A stretch of DNA of 64,000 nucleotides from Bordetella parapertussis. GTDB lineage: Bacteria > Pseudomonadota > Gammaproteobacteria > Burkholderiales > SG8-39. The DNA is taken from assembly GCA_945862265.1 (NCBI GenBank), contig CAMAXP010000009.1:1-64000 (forward strand), read 5' to 3'. A model generated the notes under the pieces. That model saw only the letters and a program-made list of their open reading frames with translations, made no database searches and was not told the DNA's origin. The stretch's first letter is position 1. Each line of letters opens with the position of its first letter. Below, piece by piece: positions 1 through 7,907 of the stretch. The position numbers and the translations under genes were made by a program.

Positions 1-490
1 CGGCCGCGAGCGCCGGCGCGACCTTGAGCGCGATCTGGTGCAGAGGATAGTTCCACGGCGTGATTGCGCCGACCACGCCGACGGCGTCGCGCAGCACGAG
101 CGAGTTGCCCACCTGCTCCTCGAACTTGAACTCGCCGGCCATCTTGGCGTAGTTGCCGAAGGTCGCGATCGGCAGGCCCGTCTGGATGCGCCCCGACAGC
201 TTGATCGGCATGCCGACTTCCTGCGCGATGGTCTTGGCGAGTTCCTCCGCGCGGGCCTTGAGACCGGCGTGGATCTTGCCGAGGTACTCGGCGCGCGTCG
301 CGGCCGGGGTTTGCGACCAGCTGTCGAAGGCAGCGCGCGCGGCCGCCACGGCCGATTCGATGTCCTTCTCTCCGCCCGCAGGCACCGAGCCCATCACGGC
401 GCCAGTGCTGGCGTTGTGCACGTCGATCTTTTCGTTGGTGGACGGGGCGACCCATTGGCCGTTGATGTAGAACTTGTCGTGGTTTTCCAT
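1..490 (-). CDS. Aldehyde dehydrogenase (N-terminal part, cut by window edge)
   Basis: NAD(P)-dependent aldehyde dehydrogenase, cytoplasmic, oxidising an aldehyde to its acid. About 163 residues are visible. The N-terminus has the family opening FYINGQWVAP, then SVPAG and, near residue 150, the TPWNYP stretch of the cofactor-binding fold. The catalytic Cys and Glu lie beyond position 1, so activity cannot be judged. The start at 490 has a strong Shine-Dalgarno (AGGAGG) about 8 nt upstream. It diverges from the zinc alcohol dehydrogenase at 585, so the pair may oxidise an alcohol to an acid in sequence. The aldehyde substrate is unknown. Confidence 0.88.
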   Translation of the reverse strand, partial: MENHDKFYINGQWVAPSTNEKIDVHNASTGAVMGSVPAGGEKDIESAVAAARAAFDSWSQTPAATRAEYLGKIHAGLKARAEELAKTIAQEVGMPIKLSGRIQTGLPIATFGNYAKMAGEFKFEEQVGNSLVLRDAVGVVGAITPWNYPLHQIALKVAPALAA

Positions 491-518
491 GGCGGAATCC
501 TCCTAGGGGAAAGCCGCT

Positions 519-545
519 ATTTTAGACCAGCGGCCACGCTATACT
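519..545. promoter_or_regulatory. Overlapping divergent promoters
   Basis: The 94-bp gap between two divergent genes holds a -10-like TATACT at 540-545 on the plus strand, for the alcohol dehydrogenase. It also holds a -10-like TAAAAT on the minus strand (524 down to 519), for the aldehyde dehydrogenase. No convincing -35 boxes are visible. The two polymerase sites would overlap, so the genes could be co-regulated or compete. Confidence 0.35.
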
Positions 546-584
546 CGCCCCCAAATAACGCATCGGATTCCCGAGGAGACAAGC

Positions 585-1691
585 ATGGCACGCAAGGCAA
601 AAGCGGTCCTCTGTCGCGAACTGAACCAGCCCGTGGTGGTGGAGAGCATCACCGTCGACCCGCCGGGGCGTGGCGAAATCACCGTAAGAATCGCCGCCTG
701 CGGGGTGTGCCATTCGGACCTGTCCGCCACCAACGGGACCATTGCGCTGCCGCCGCCCCTGGTGCTGGGGCACGAGGCCGCCGGCGAGATCGTCGAGGTC
801 GGCGAGGGGGTGACCGGGTTCGCCGTGGGCGACCATGTGGTTTCGTCCTTCGTCTACATGTGCGGCGTATGCCGCTTCTGCTCGGGGGGGCGGCCGGTGC
901 TGTGCGTGGAACAGGGCAAGGCCCTCGTCACGCCACCCGCAGGCACGCCGCGCACGCATGATGCGGCCGGCAAGCCGCTCAACATCTTCTCCGGTTGCGG
1001 CGTGATGGCCGAGTACGCCACGCTGTCGCAGGACAACTTGGTAAAGATCGACAAGGCGATTCCACTGGATCGCGCGGCGCTGGTCGGTTGTGCCGTGACC
1101 ACCGGCGTGGGTGCGGTCTTCAATACCGCGCGGGTCGAGCCGGGCTCGAGCGTCGTCGTGTTCGGCTGCGGCGGCGTCGGGCTCAACGCTATCCAGGGGG
1201 CGGCGATTGCGGGAGCGCAGATGATCGTCGCGGTCGACACGGCCGAGTCCAAGCTCGAGTTCGCGAAGACCTTCGGTGCGACCCACACGCTGCTTGCCAA
1301 GCCCGGCGAGGACCCGGTGAAGGCGCTGAAAAAGATGACCGCAGGCGGTGCCGACTACGCATTCGAATGCGTGGGCAGCGGCGAGTTGGCTGCTACTGCG
1401 TACCGCGCCACCGCACGCGGGGGCAAGACCGTGGTGGTCGGCGTCGCGCGCGGCAGCGATACGCTGTCGGTCAAGCCGGCGGGGCTGGTCTTCGAGGAAA
1501 AATCCCTGCAGGGCAGCTACTTCGGCTCCTGCGTGCCGCGCATCGACTTTCCGCGCATGCTGGGCCTCTACATGGCCGGCAAGCTGAAGCTCGACGAGCT
1601 CATCACCAAGCGCTACTCGGTGGAAGAGGCGCCGCAGGCGTTCGCGGACATGCAGTCGGGCAAGAACGCCAGAGGCGTGATCGTTTTCTAG
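585..1691 (+). CDS. Zinc-dependent alcohol dehydrogenase
   Basis: Medium-chain, class III-like alcohol dehydrogenase of 368 residues, oxidising a primary alcohol with NAD(P). Catalytic zinc ligands are visible as Cys42 in GVCHSD, His63 in GHE and the Cys in GCAVTTG near residue 168. A second cluster of four Cys around residues 90-105 (CGVCRFC and the following Cys) is the structural zinc site. The nucleotide-binding motif is GCGGVG near residue 196. The start has a GAGGAG ribosome site 8 nt upstream. The length is normal. The adjacent divergent aldehyde dehydrogenase suggests a shared alcohol-to-acid route. The substrate cannot be read from sequence. Confidence 0.93.
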   Translation: MARKAKAVLCRELNQPVVVESITVDPPGRGEITVRIAACGVCHSDLSATNGTIALPPPLVLGHEAAGEIVEVGEGVTGFAVGDHVVSSFVYMCGVCRFCSGGRPVLCVEQGKALVTPPAGTPRTHDAAGKPLNIFSGCGVMAEYATLSQDNLVKIDKAIPLDRAALVGCAVTTGVGAVFNTARVEPGSSVVVFGCGGVGLNAIQGAAIAGAQMIVAVDTAESKLEFAKTFGATHTLLAKPGEDPVKALKKMTAGGADYAFECVGSGELAATAYRATARGGKTVVVGVARGSDTLSVKPAGLVFEEKSLQGSYFGSCVPRIDFPRMLGLYMAGKLKLDELITKRYSVEEAPQAFADMQSGKNARGVIVF

Positions 1692-1692
1692 T

Positions 1693-2061
1693 TCAGACGG
1701 AGAGCTTGTGCGCCTTGGCGCGCAAGGTCGCGAGCAGTTCCAGCGCGCGCTTTGCCGCTGCAGGGCCACCGGGCACATTGCCGCGCACATGCGCCGGGCG
1801 GATGTCCTCGATCTCGGCAATCGCCGCCATCATTTCCGCATCGGCGACGCTGTACTTGCGCAGCTCGTTCACCGTCAGCATGTAGGAGTGCATGACGTCC
1901 AGGTCGCCCTTGGTCACGCCCATCCGGTGCAGGATGAAATTCACCCAGTGCGTGCCGGCGAGCATGGCGCCTTCAATCTTCATCTCGTGATCCGCATCAC
2001 CGCACTTGGCGATGGAGCGCTCGATGCGCTCGGCGCGCTGGCGGTGGTCTAGGGCTTCCAT
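1693..2061 (-). CDS. Small helical protein of unknown function, paralogue of upstream neighbour
   Basis: A 122-residue protein that I cannot assign to a family. It is predicted mostly alpha-helical and has no signal peptide or membrane segment. The ATG at 2061 overlaps the end of the preceding gene by 13 nt, which supports translational coupling. It resembles that neighbour in layout: a charged N-terminal helix, a central segment with Asn/His (GTHWVNFILH), a helix ending in IRPAHVRG and a final Leu-rich helix (ALELLATL). The neighbour has IIEHHRDPCIRG and ALEKVLALL at matching places. It is last in the operon of Bug receptor, 2-hydroxyacid dehydrogenase and two small proteins. A regulatory or structural accessory role is a guess. 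Confidence 0.75.
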   Translation of the reverse strand: MEALDHRQRAERIERSIAKCGDADHEMKIEGAMLAGTHWVNFILHRMGVTKGDLDVMHSYMLTVNELRKYSVADAEMMAAIAEIEDIRPAHVRGNVPGGPAAAKRALELLATLRAKAHKLSV

Positions 2062-2516
2062 GCTTTTCCCGGCGTGGACATGCGTTGGCGGAGCAGCGCG
2101 AGCACCTTTTCCAGCGCCTGCGCGCACTCGGCCGCAATCTCCGGCGTCGCGTCGCGCTCGCCGCGGATGCACGGGTCGCGATGGTGCTCGATGATCTCCA
2201 TGGCCTGCATCATGGCGGTGACATCCTCAGGCAGCTTGCCCTCGATCTTCGGGCGTCCCACGTGGAGGACGTCGCCCGGTGGGCGGAATGCAGGTTCGAG
2301 TTTCCCGTCCGTTCCGGGGACGAGATACACCCCGGGCTGCGTCGGGAAGACGTCGTCGGCGATGGTCGCGCCGGCGTGATGCAGGGCGGCGTTGACCGCG
2401 TTCGTGCCCGTATTCATGGCTGCCCAGAACCAGAGCTCGAAGTCCCCCATGGTGTCGAGGCGTTCGCGCAGCCTCTCGAACCGGTCGATCTTGTCCAGGT
2501 GCGATGCAATGTTCAT
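2049..2516 (-). CDS. Small helical protein of unknown function, first of a tandem paralogous pair
   Basis: A 155-residue protein of unrecognised family. The start MNIASHLDK at 2516 follows the hydroxyacid dehydrogenase stop by 19 nt. The N-terminal third is charged and helical (FERLRERLD), followed by an aromatic stretch (FELWFWAAMNTG). A Pro/Gly-rich middle (residues ~55-95, GVYLVPGTDG) is absent from its downstream paralogue. The C-terminal helical half carries EIIEHHRDPCIRGE and ALEKVLALL. It has no signal peptide and no Cys-rich motif. Its position inside a hydroxyacid catabolic operon suggests a cytoplasmic accessory to that pathway, but nothing in the sequence proves it. Confidence 0.78.
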   Translation of the reverse strand: MNIASHLDKIDRFERLRERLDTMGDFELWFWAAMNTGTNAVNAALHHAGATIADDVFPTQPGVYLVPGTDGKLEPAFRPPGDVLHVGRPKIEGKLPEDVTAMMQAMEIIEHHRDPCIRGERDATPEIAAECAQALEKVLALLRQRMSTPGKAWKP

Positions 2517-2535
2517 GACGTCCTTTGCATTGGAT

Positions 2536-3558
2536 TCAGGCTGCGCCAGCGAGCCGCGTCCGTGCCGCATCCCATGCCGCCGAATTGACGAGGTGCTTCG
2601 GCCGCTCGCCCTTCAGCGCCTGCAGCACCTGGCTCACGGCGGACTCGGCGAGGTCGTGCAGCGCATCCCCGGACAGGCCGGCGACATGCGGGGTCAGGAT
2701 CAGGTTGTCCAGGTTCCACAGCGGGCTCGGCTCGGCAAGTGGTTCGTCCTCGAAGACATCGAGCGCCGCGCCGGTGATCCAGCCTTCGGTCAGCGCCTTG
2801 TGCAGGGCGTCCTGGCGCACGATTTTTCCGCGCGAGGTATTGATGAGGTAAGCGTGGCGCTGCATCCGGCGCAACTGCGGTTCGCCGAGCATGCCGCGCG
2901 AGGCATCGTTCAGCTCGGCGTGCAGCGAAACGAAGTCGGCGCGCTCAAGCAGTTCGTCAAGGCTGTCGACCATCACTGCGCCAAGCGCTTCGGCCTTGGC
3001 CTTGGGGACATGCGGGTCATAGGCCAGGACCTTCATGCCAAACGCCGCGATGCACTTGCGCGTCATTTCGCTGCCGATCAGGCCCAGGCCGATGATGCCG
3101 ATGGTGCGGCCGTTGATGTCGCGCACGTCGAGCTGCGTCCGCTTGTCCCACGCGCCACCGGAACGCAGCGCTTTGCCGCTGCTGATGAGGTTGCGCGACA
3201 GGGCGAGCATCATTGCAATGGCGTGCTCGGACACGGGGACCGTTCCGTAGCCGGGATTGTTCGCCACCGCGACGCCGTGTGCTGTGCAGGAGGCGACGTC
3301 AATCGAGTCGGTGCCGCGGCCAGAGGACGCGACGATCACCAGTCCGTTGGCGCCGTCGAGGACCGCGTCATTGATCAGGTGTGGGTAGCGCACGATGGCC
3401 CCGTCGGCATTGGCGAGTGCGGCGGCGATGTCGGCGGGCGACGGCCGCTCGAGGGCCACTACGGTTGCATGCTGCCGCAGCACCTTGTCGGCGTCGGCGT
3501 GGTAGATCCCGCCGACCAGTACGACGGTAGGCCTGCGCCCCGCGGGGTTGGTGCTCAT
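2536..3558 (-). CDS. D-isomer-specific 2-hydroxyacid dehydrogenase (SlcC-like candidate)
   Basis: NAD(P)-dependent oxidoreductase interconverting a 2-hydroxy acid and its 2-oxo acid, 340 residues. The Rossmann motif GLGLIG is at residues 157-162. The catalytic triad is intact: Arg243 in NTSRGK, Glu272 in DVFEDEP and His291 in LTPHVAG. The start at 3558 overlaps the upstream receptor stop as ATGA, so the two are coupled. Known (S)-sulfolactate dehydrogenase SlcC belongs to this family and typically sits beside SuyAB and a TTT-type receptor, as here. Other 2-hydroxy acids (glycerate, malate analogues) are equally possible from sequence alone. Confidence 0.92.
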   Translation of the reverse strand: MSTNPAGRRPTVVLVGGIYHADADKVLRQHATVVALERPSPADIAAALANADGAIVRYPHLINDAVLDGANGLVIVASSGRGTDSIDVASCTAHGVAVANNPGYGTVPVSEHAIAMMLALSRNLISSGKALRSGGAWDKRTQLDVRDINGRTIGIIGLGLIGSEMTRKCIAAFGMKVLAYDPHVPKAKAEALGAVMVDSLDELLERADFVSLHAELNDASRGMLGEPQLRRMQRHAYLINTSRGKIVRQDALHKALTEGWITGAALDVFEDEPLAEPSPLWNLDNLILTPHVAGLSGDALHDLAESAVSQVLQALKGERPKHLVNSAAWDAARTRLAGAA

Positions 3559-4541
3559 TTGGCCAGTCCCAGTTCGGCGAGGATCGCCTTCAGTTTCGCG
3601 TGCTCGGCATCGTAATAGGCCTTCATTTCGGCCGAAGTCATGTAGGCCGGCTCCCAATAGCTGCGCGCAAGAAGCTTTTTCCACTCCGCGTCCTGTGAGA
3701 GCTTTGCCAGCACGCCTTCCCAGTAGCCGATCTGCTCTGCGCTCATGCCCTTGGCGCCGAGCAGGCCCTGCGCCGTGGCGTACTCGACGTTGACGCCAAG
3801 TTCCTTCCAGGTCGGCACGGCCGCGAGGTAGCCGCTGCGACGCGAGGGGGAGGTCTGCGTGATCACCTTGACCTTGCCGCCATCGGCCAGTGCCTGCGCG
3901 ACCGACAGGGTCACCAGCGCTGCGTCGAGGTGCCCGCCCATCACGGCGGTGAGTGCTTCGGGCCCGGAGCGGTACTGGACGGTGGTGAGCTTGCGGATAT
4001 CCACGCCCGCCGCCTTGAGCGGGATGGCCGCGCCCAGGTGCAAGTGGTTGCCCGGGTTGCCGAAGAAGCCGAAGCTCACCGAGGAGGGGTCCTTGCGCAG
4101 CTTTTCGATGAGCGCGCGGCCATCGGCCACCGGGCCGTCGGGTTTCACCGCGATGACATGGAACTCCTTGAACAGAAGGCCGAGTGGCGTGAGGTCGCGG
4201 TAGTCGAGCTTCGAGTCGCCGGTTTCGCGGATCGTGAGGAAGGTGTGTGATGAGGCGAAGGTGAACTCCCCGCGCCCCGCGTTCTGCGCCATGTACTCCA
4301 GCGCGATCGAGCCGCTCGCGCCGGTCTTGTAGACCACGTTGAACGGCACGTCGATCAGCCTGTTCTCCTCGGCGAAGCGCTTGATGGCGCGGGACATCAC
4401 GTCGACTGAACCGCCGGGTGCGGCGGGCGATACGATCTCTGCTGCACGCGCCGGCTTCCAGCCCGGCTGCGGCTGGGCGTGGGCCGCACCCGCAAGCAGT
4501 GCAATCGCGAACAACAGGGGGGGGAGAGTTTTCATTTTCAT
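3555..4541 (-). CDS. Bug/TctC-family periplasmic solute receptor
   Basis: Extracytoplasmic receptor of the tripartite tricarboxylate transporter type, 328 residues, expected to bind a small carboxylate in the periplasm. A clean signal peptide (MKMKTLPPLLFAIALLAGAA, cleavage after AHA) is followed by the family's SPAAPGG segment. A second in-frame ATG lies at 4535. There is no Shine-Dalgarno before 4541, and a -10-like TATGGT ends only 6 nt upstream, so the mRNA may be leaderless or use the second ATG. It is first gene of the leftward operon. No TctA/TctB membrane subunits are nearby, so it must share one encoded elsewhere or act in sensing. Confidence 0.9.
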   Translation of the reverse strand: MKMKTLPPLLFAIALLAGAAHAQPQPGWKPARAAEIVSPAAPGGSVDVMSRAIKRFAEENRLIDVPFNVVYKTGASGSIALEYMAQNAGRGEFTFASSHTFLTIRETGDSKLDYRDLTPLGLLFKEFHVIAVKPDGPVADGRALIEKLRKDPSSVSFGFFGNPGNHLHLGAAIPLKAAGVDIRKLTTVQYRSGPEALTAVMGGHLDAALVTLSVAQALADGGKVKVITQTSPSRRSGYLAAVPTWKELGVNVEYATAQGLLGAKGMSAEQIGYWEGVLAKLSQDAEWKKLLARSYWEPAYMTSAEMKAYYDAEHAKLKAILAELGLAK

Positions 4542-4547
4542 GAGTGC

Positions 4548-4622
4548 ACCATACCGCCCGGACAGGATGCGGTCAACAGTCCTATATAGGTCTTGACGCA
4601 CCAAAAGGGCGCCGCGTATGCT
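4548..4622. promoter_or_regulatory. Divergent promoters with a central palindromic operator candidate
   Basis: On the plus strand, TTGACG (4593-4598), an 18-nt spacer and TATGCT (4617-4622) form a good sigma-70 promoter for the UxaA-type genes. On the minus strand, TTGACC (4576 to 4571), a 17-nt spacer and TATGGT (4553 to 4548) form one for the receptor operon. Between the two -35 boxes lies the perfect palindrome CCTATATAGG (4581-4590), extended to 14 of 16 matching positions by flanking AG/CT. A protein bound here would block both promoters. The GntR-family gene at 6129 is the obvious candidate. Confidence 0.65.
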
Positions 4623-4670
4623 CGGTTCCTGCCTGGCGCGTGCCGGGCCCATTTGTTTGAGGAGACGGAG

Positions 4671-4967
4671 ATGCCCCGCGCGCTGGTACTGAACGATTTG
4701 GACAACGTGGCCACTCTGATCGACAGCGGCAAGGCCGGCGACGATTGTGCGCTGCAGGGCGAGGCGAAAGGGACGGTCAGGCTGCTCGCTGACGTGCCCT
4801 TCGGCCACAAGGTGTGCATCAAGGACACCTCTGCAGGTCAGGAGATCTTCAAGTACGGCACGATCATCGGCAAGGCGAGTGCGGCGATAAAGCCGGGTGC
4901 CCATGTCCACACCCATAACGTCGAATCCATCCGCGGGCGCGGCGATCAGGCAGGGAGTTCCAAATGA
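4671..4967 (+). CDS. UxaA-family lyase, small SAF-domain subunit (SuyA-like candidate)
   Basis: A 98-residue SAF-domain protein, the small subunit that in related enzymes pairs with the UxaA/GarD catalytic core. It has the typical VPFGHKVCIKD segment near residue 45, YGTIIGKA near 64 and HVHTHN near 80. The start has GAGGAGACGGAG upstream. It overlaps the large subunit by 4 nt (ATGA). In altronate dehydratase the SAF domain is fused to the core. The split arrangement and both sizes match (2R)-sulfolactate sulfo-lyase SuyAB, as I recall that family. The alternative is a sugar-acid dehydratase pair. Confidence 0.88.
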   Translation: MPRALVLNDLDNVATLIDSGKAGDDCALQGEAKGTVRLLADVPFGHKVCIKDTSAGQEIFKYGTIIGKASAAIKPGAHVHTHNVESIRGRGDQAGSSK

Positions 4968-6118
4968 GCGCGACATTCCTCGGGTATCCCCGCAAGAACG
5001 GCAGCATCGGTGTGCGCAACTGGGTCGGGGTCATCTCGATCATGGACAACTGCAACCCCGTCACGCGCGCGATCTGCAACGCCGTCGACGGTACGGTTCC
5101 GATCACGACGCTTTTCGTGCGCGGCCAGTATGGGCGCGACCTGGAGATCACCTACAACACGCTCGCCGGCATGGGCGCGAACCCGAACATCGCCTCCGTG
5201 CTGCTGATCGGCCTTGAGGAGATGACCTCCGAGGAGGTGGCGAAGCGCATCCGCCCGACCGGCAAGCGCGTCGAGATCATCAACCTGCAACCGGACGGCA
5301 CCATCAACGCGGTGGCCAACGGCACCCGCATCGCGATGCGCATGGCGATCGAGGCTTCCGGCATCCGGCGCGTGTCCTGCCCGGCGTCTTCCCTCGTGAT
5401 CGGCGTAGAGTGCGGAGGGTCGGATACCACGTCGGGCCTGTCGTGCAACCCGGCGATCGGCCGCATGGCCGACCGGTTGGTCGACGACGGTGGCACCATC
5501 ATCATCAGCGAGACTTCGGAGTTCTTCGGCGCGGAGCACCTTTTCGCAGCGCGCGCCGTAGACGACAAGATACGCAAGGAATTCGTCGACAAGGTGGTCG
5601 GCTTCGAGCAGGACGCGATGAAGATGGGCCTCGATATCCGCGGCACCAACCCGACCCCGGACAACATCCGCGGCGGCCTCACCACGATCGAGGAGAAGGC
5701 GCTGGGCGCGATGGCCAAGGCCGGGACCCGGCCGCTGGTGGGCGTGCTCGACTACGGCGAGCCCCCGGTAAAGAAAGGCATGCATTTCATGGCCACGCCG
5801 GCGCCCGCGGTAGAGTCGATGACGGCTTTCGCGGCGGGCGGCTGCCAGCTGATCTTCTTCGGCACGGGCGTGGGCAACCCGATCGGCAACATGGTGTCGC
5901 CCACCGTCAAGGTGAGCGGCAACGTGAACACGCTGCGCACGATGCCGGACAACATCGACGTGGACGTGTCCGAGCTGATCGAGAAGGGCAGCAAGGTCAC
6001 CGACGTGGGCGACCGGCTGTACGGCTACACGATGGAAGTAGCCTCCGGCACGCGCACCACCAGCGAGGTGCTCGACATCCGCGAGACGGCGATCAGCCGC
6101 TTCGGCCCGACGATCTAG
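4964..6118 (+). CDS. UxaA-family lyase, large catalytic subunit (SuyB-like candidate)
   Basis: A 384-residue altronate/galactarate dehydratase-type core. These enzymes use iron or an Fe-S centre to eliminate water, or sulfite in SuyB, from a hydroxy acid. Conserved features are RNWVGVISIMDNCN near the N-terminus, the GVECGGSDTTSG motif around residue 148, SETSEFFGAEH around 182 and GGCQLIFFGTG near 290. Cys residues in these motifs could ligate metal. It is translationally coupled to the small subunit and followed within 10 nt by the GntR regulator. Flanking SlcC-like and Ldh2-like dehydrogenases favour a sulfolactate or similar hydroxyacid role, which is an inference. Confidence 0.9.
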   Translation: MSATFLGYPRKNGSIGVRNWVGVISIMDNCNPVTRAICNAVDGTVPITTLFVRGQYGRDLEITYNTLAGMGANPNIASVLLIGLEEMTSEEVAKRIRPTGKRVEIINLQPDGTINAVANGTRIAMRMAIEASGIRRVSCPASSLVIGVECGGSDTTSGLSCNPAIGRMADRLVDDGGTIIISETSEFFGAEHLFAARAVDDKIRKEFVDKVVGFEQDAMKMGLDIRGTNPTPDNIRGGLTTIEEKALGAMAKAGTRPLVGVLDYGEPPVKKGMHFMATPAPAVESMTAFAAGGCQLIFFGTGVGNPIGNMVSPTVKVSGNVNTLRTMPDNIDVDVSELIEKGSKVTDVGDRLYGYTMEVASGTRTTSEVLDIRETAISRFGPTI

Positions 6119-6128
6119 GGCGGGCCGG

Positions 6129-6830
6129 GTGGCGACCAAGCTCGAGCGCATCTTTGACACGGTCATAGCGCGCATCGAGTCCGGTGCGCTGCGCGAGGGC
6201 GACCGCCTGCCTTCGGAAGAGCAGCTCGCCGCCAGCCTCAGGGCCAGCGTCGGCACCGTGCAGAAGGCGCTCCAGCAACTGGCGCACCGCGGGCTGATCG
6301 TGCGCGAGCACGGACGAGGCACCTTCGTGTCGGGCGGCAAGCTCGGTCCGGCCGACGTGCGCTTCCTCAGGTTCCGCAACACTCGCGGAGAAGACCTCCC
6401 GCTCTACCTCCACGTCCTTTCGGTCAAGAGCGTGCGCCTGAAAGGGCCGTGGGCGGAATTTCTTGCGACACCTGGACCGTTCATCCGCATCGAGCGCATG
6501 ATCAGCGTGGGCGGCGAATTCGACCTGTTCAGCGAGTTCTTCCTGCCGGAGTCCGAGTTCGCCGCGTTGCGCAAGCTCGATGCCAAGGCGCTGGAGCGGA
6601 TCTCGCTGCGCGACCTGCTGAAGCAGCAGTTCTCGGTGCCGACGCTGCGCGCCGACCAGTTCGTCCGCTTCGAAGTCCTGCCGGCCCGTGTATGCGACAA
6701 GCTGGGCCTCAGTCACGGCGTCACCGGTTTCGTCATGGAAATGCGCGGCTACACGCTGCGCGACCGTCCGCTGTATTTTCAAAAAGTCAGCGCCGGGCCG
6801 TTCGGCGCGGCGCTGGCGATCACCCGCTAG
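6129..6830 (+). CDS. GntR-family transcriptional regulator (HutC-like, UTRA sensor)
   Basis: A 233-residue regulator with a GTG start 10 nt after the lyase gene. Residues 1-70 form the GntR winged helix, with signatures LPSEEQLA, SVGTVQKALQQL and the wing HGRGTFV. The C-terminal 150 residues look like a UTRA ligand-binding domain, with RIERMISVGG, SEFFLPESEF and a final LYFQKVSAGPF. The family binds short palindromes and is released by a pathway metabolite. The palindrome at 4581-4590 between divergent promoters is the likely target, giving autoregulation of the lyase operon and control of the leftward operon. Confidence 0.92.
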   Translation: MATKLERIFDTVIARIESGALREGDRLPSEEQLAASLRASVGTVQKALQQLAHRGLIVREHGRGTFVSGGKLGPADVRFLRFRNTRGEDLPLYLHVLSVKSVRLKGPWAEFLATPGPFIRIERMISVGGEFDLFSEFFLPESEFAALRKLDAKALERISLRDLLKQQFSVPTLRADQFVRFEVLPARVCDKLGLSHGVTGFVMEMRGYTLRDRPLYFQKVSAGPFGAALAITR

Positions 6831-6895
6831 ACCCTGCAACAGCGTTCGGCCCCGCACAGAGACGGGGAGGAACGCGGAGACAAGGAGACAACCGC

Positions 6896-7864
6896 ATGAG
6901 CATCACCCGTCGAGTGTTTTGCGGCGCGTTCGCCGTGGCCGCACTGGCTGCAACCTTGAATGCCGCGGCTCAGGCCTATCCTGCCAAGCCCGTGCGCTAC
7001 ATCGTGCCGTTCCCGCCGGGCGGGGCGACAGACATCATGGCGCGCAACGTTGCGCAGAAGTTGTCGGACGTATTCAAGCAGCCGGTGGTGGTCGACAATC
7101 GGCCGGGCGGCAGCGCGATGATCGGCGCGGACATGGCCGCCAAGTCGCCGGCCGATGGTTACACCTGGCTCGCCATGACGCTCACGCATGCGTCGAACGT
7201 GACGCTCTTTCCGCAGGCGCAGTACAACCTGCTCAAGGACTTCGCCGCGGTATCCGTGCTCGGCGCGATGCCCCTGGTGGTGGTCGTGCACCCGGACTCG
7301 CCGGTGAAGTCGCTGTCCGAGCTCACGGCGCTCGGGCGCAGCCGGCAGTTGCTCGCGGGCTCGAGCGGCAACGGCACGCCGCCGCACCTGGGGCTCGAGC
7401 TCTACCGGGTGCTGACGAAGGTGGGCCTGCAGCACGTACCGTACAAGGGCGGTGCGCCGTCGCTCGTCGACCTCGTTGGGGGGCGTACCGATTTCATCGT
7501 GTCGAACCTGCCCGAGTGCATTGGCTATCTGAAGGGGGGCAAGCTTCGCCCGCTCGCGATTACCAGCAGTTCGCGCCACGTGCTGATCCCGGACGTGCCA
7601 ACGGTGGCCGAAGCCGGCCTGCCGGGATTCGAGATCACCAACTGGACCGGGCTGATGGTGCCGGCCGGCACGCCGAAGGACATCATTGCCCGCCTCCAGG
7701 TCGAGTCGATGAACGCCCTGCGCCAGCCCGAAATGACGCAGCGGGTGCGCGAGCAGGGTTTCGAGGTGGTGGCCAGCACCCCGGACAGCGCGCAGAAATT
7801 CATCGCTGCTGAAGTGGAGCGCTGGGGCAAACTCGTGCGCGATGCCGGGATCAAGGCGGAATGA
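6896..7864 (+). CDS. Bug/TctC-family periplasmic solute receptor
   Basis: A 322-residue receptor with an N-terminal signal peptide (SITRRVFCGAFAVAALAA, cleavage near AQA) that carries an RR pair. The Bug signature YPAKPVRYIVPFPPGG follows, then the ligand-loop stretch DNRPGGSAMIG. It binds a small organic acid in the periplasm, but the ligand is not predictable. The start is chosen at the ATG with a CAAGGAGACA ribosome site. It lies 65 nt after the GntR gene and 43 nt before another Bug receptor, so it is probably part of the same transcript. No matching TctAB permease lies in the window. Confidence 0.92.
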   Translation: MSITRRVFCGAFAVAALAATLNAAAQAYPAKPVRYIVPFPPGGATDIMARNVAQKLSDVFKQPVVVDNRPGGSAMIGADMAAKSPADGYTWLAMTLTHASNVTLFPQAQYNLLKDFAAVSVLGAMPLVVVVHPDSPVKSLSELTALGRSRQLLAGSSGNGTPPHLGLELYRVLTKVGLQHVPYKGGAPSLVDLVGGRTDFIVSNLPECIGYLKGGKLRPLAITSSSRHVLIPDVPTVAEAGLPGFEITNWTGLMVPAGTPKDIIARLQVESMNALRQPEMTQRVREQGFEVVASTPDSAQKFIAAEVERWGKLVRDAGIKAE

Positions 7865-7907
7865 CGTGCGGCAGAATGCTCAGCCGCCGAATCCAAAGGA
7901 GAGACGA

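Noticed and set aside
522..1820. A 432-codon open frame opposite the alcohol dehydrogenase
   Set aside because: The plus-strand dehydrogenase has all zinc and nucleotide motifs. The antisense product has low-complexity composition.
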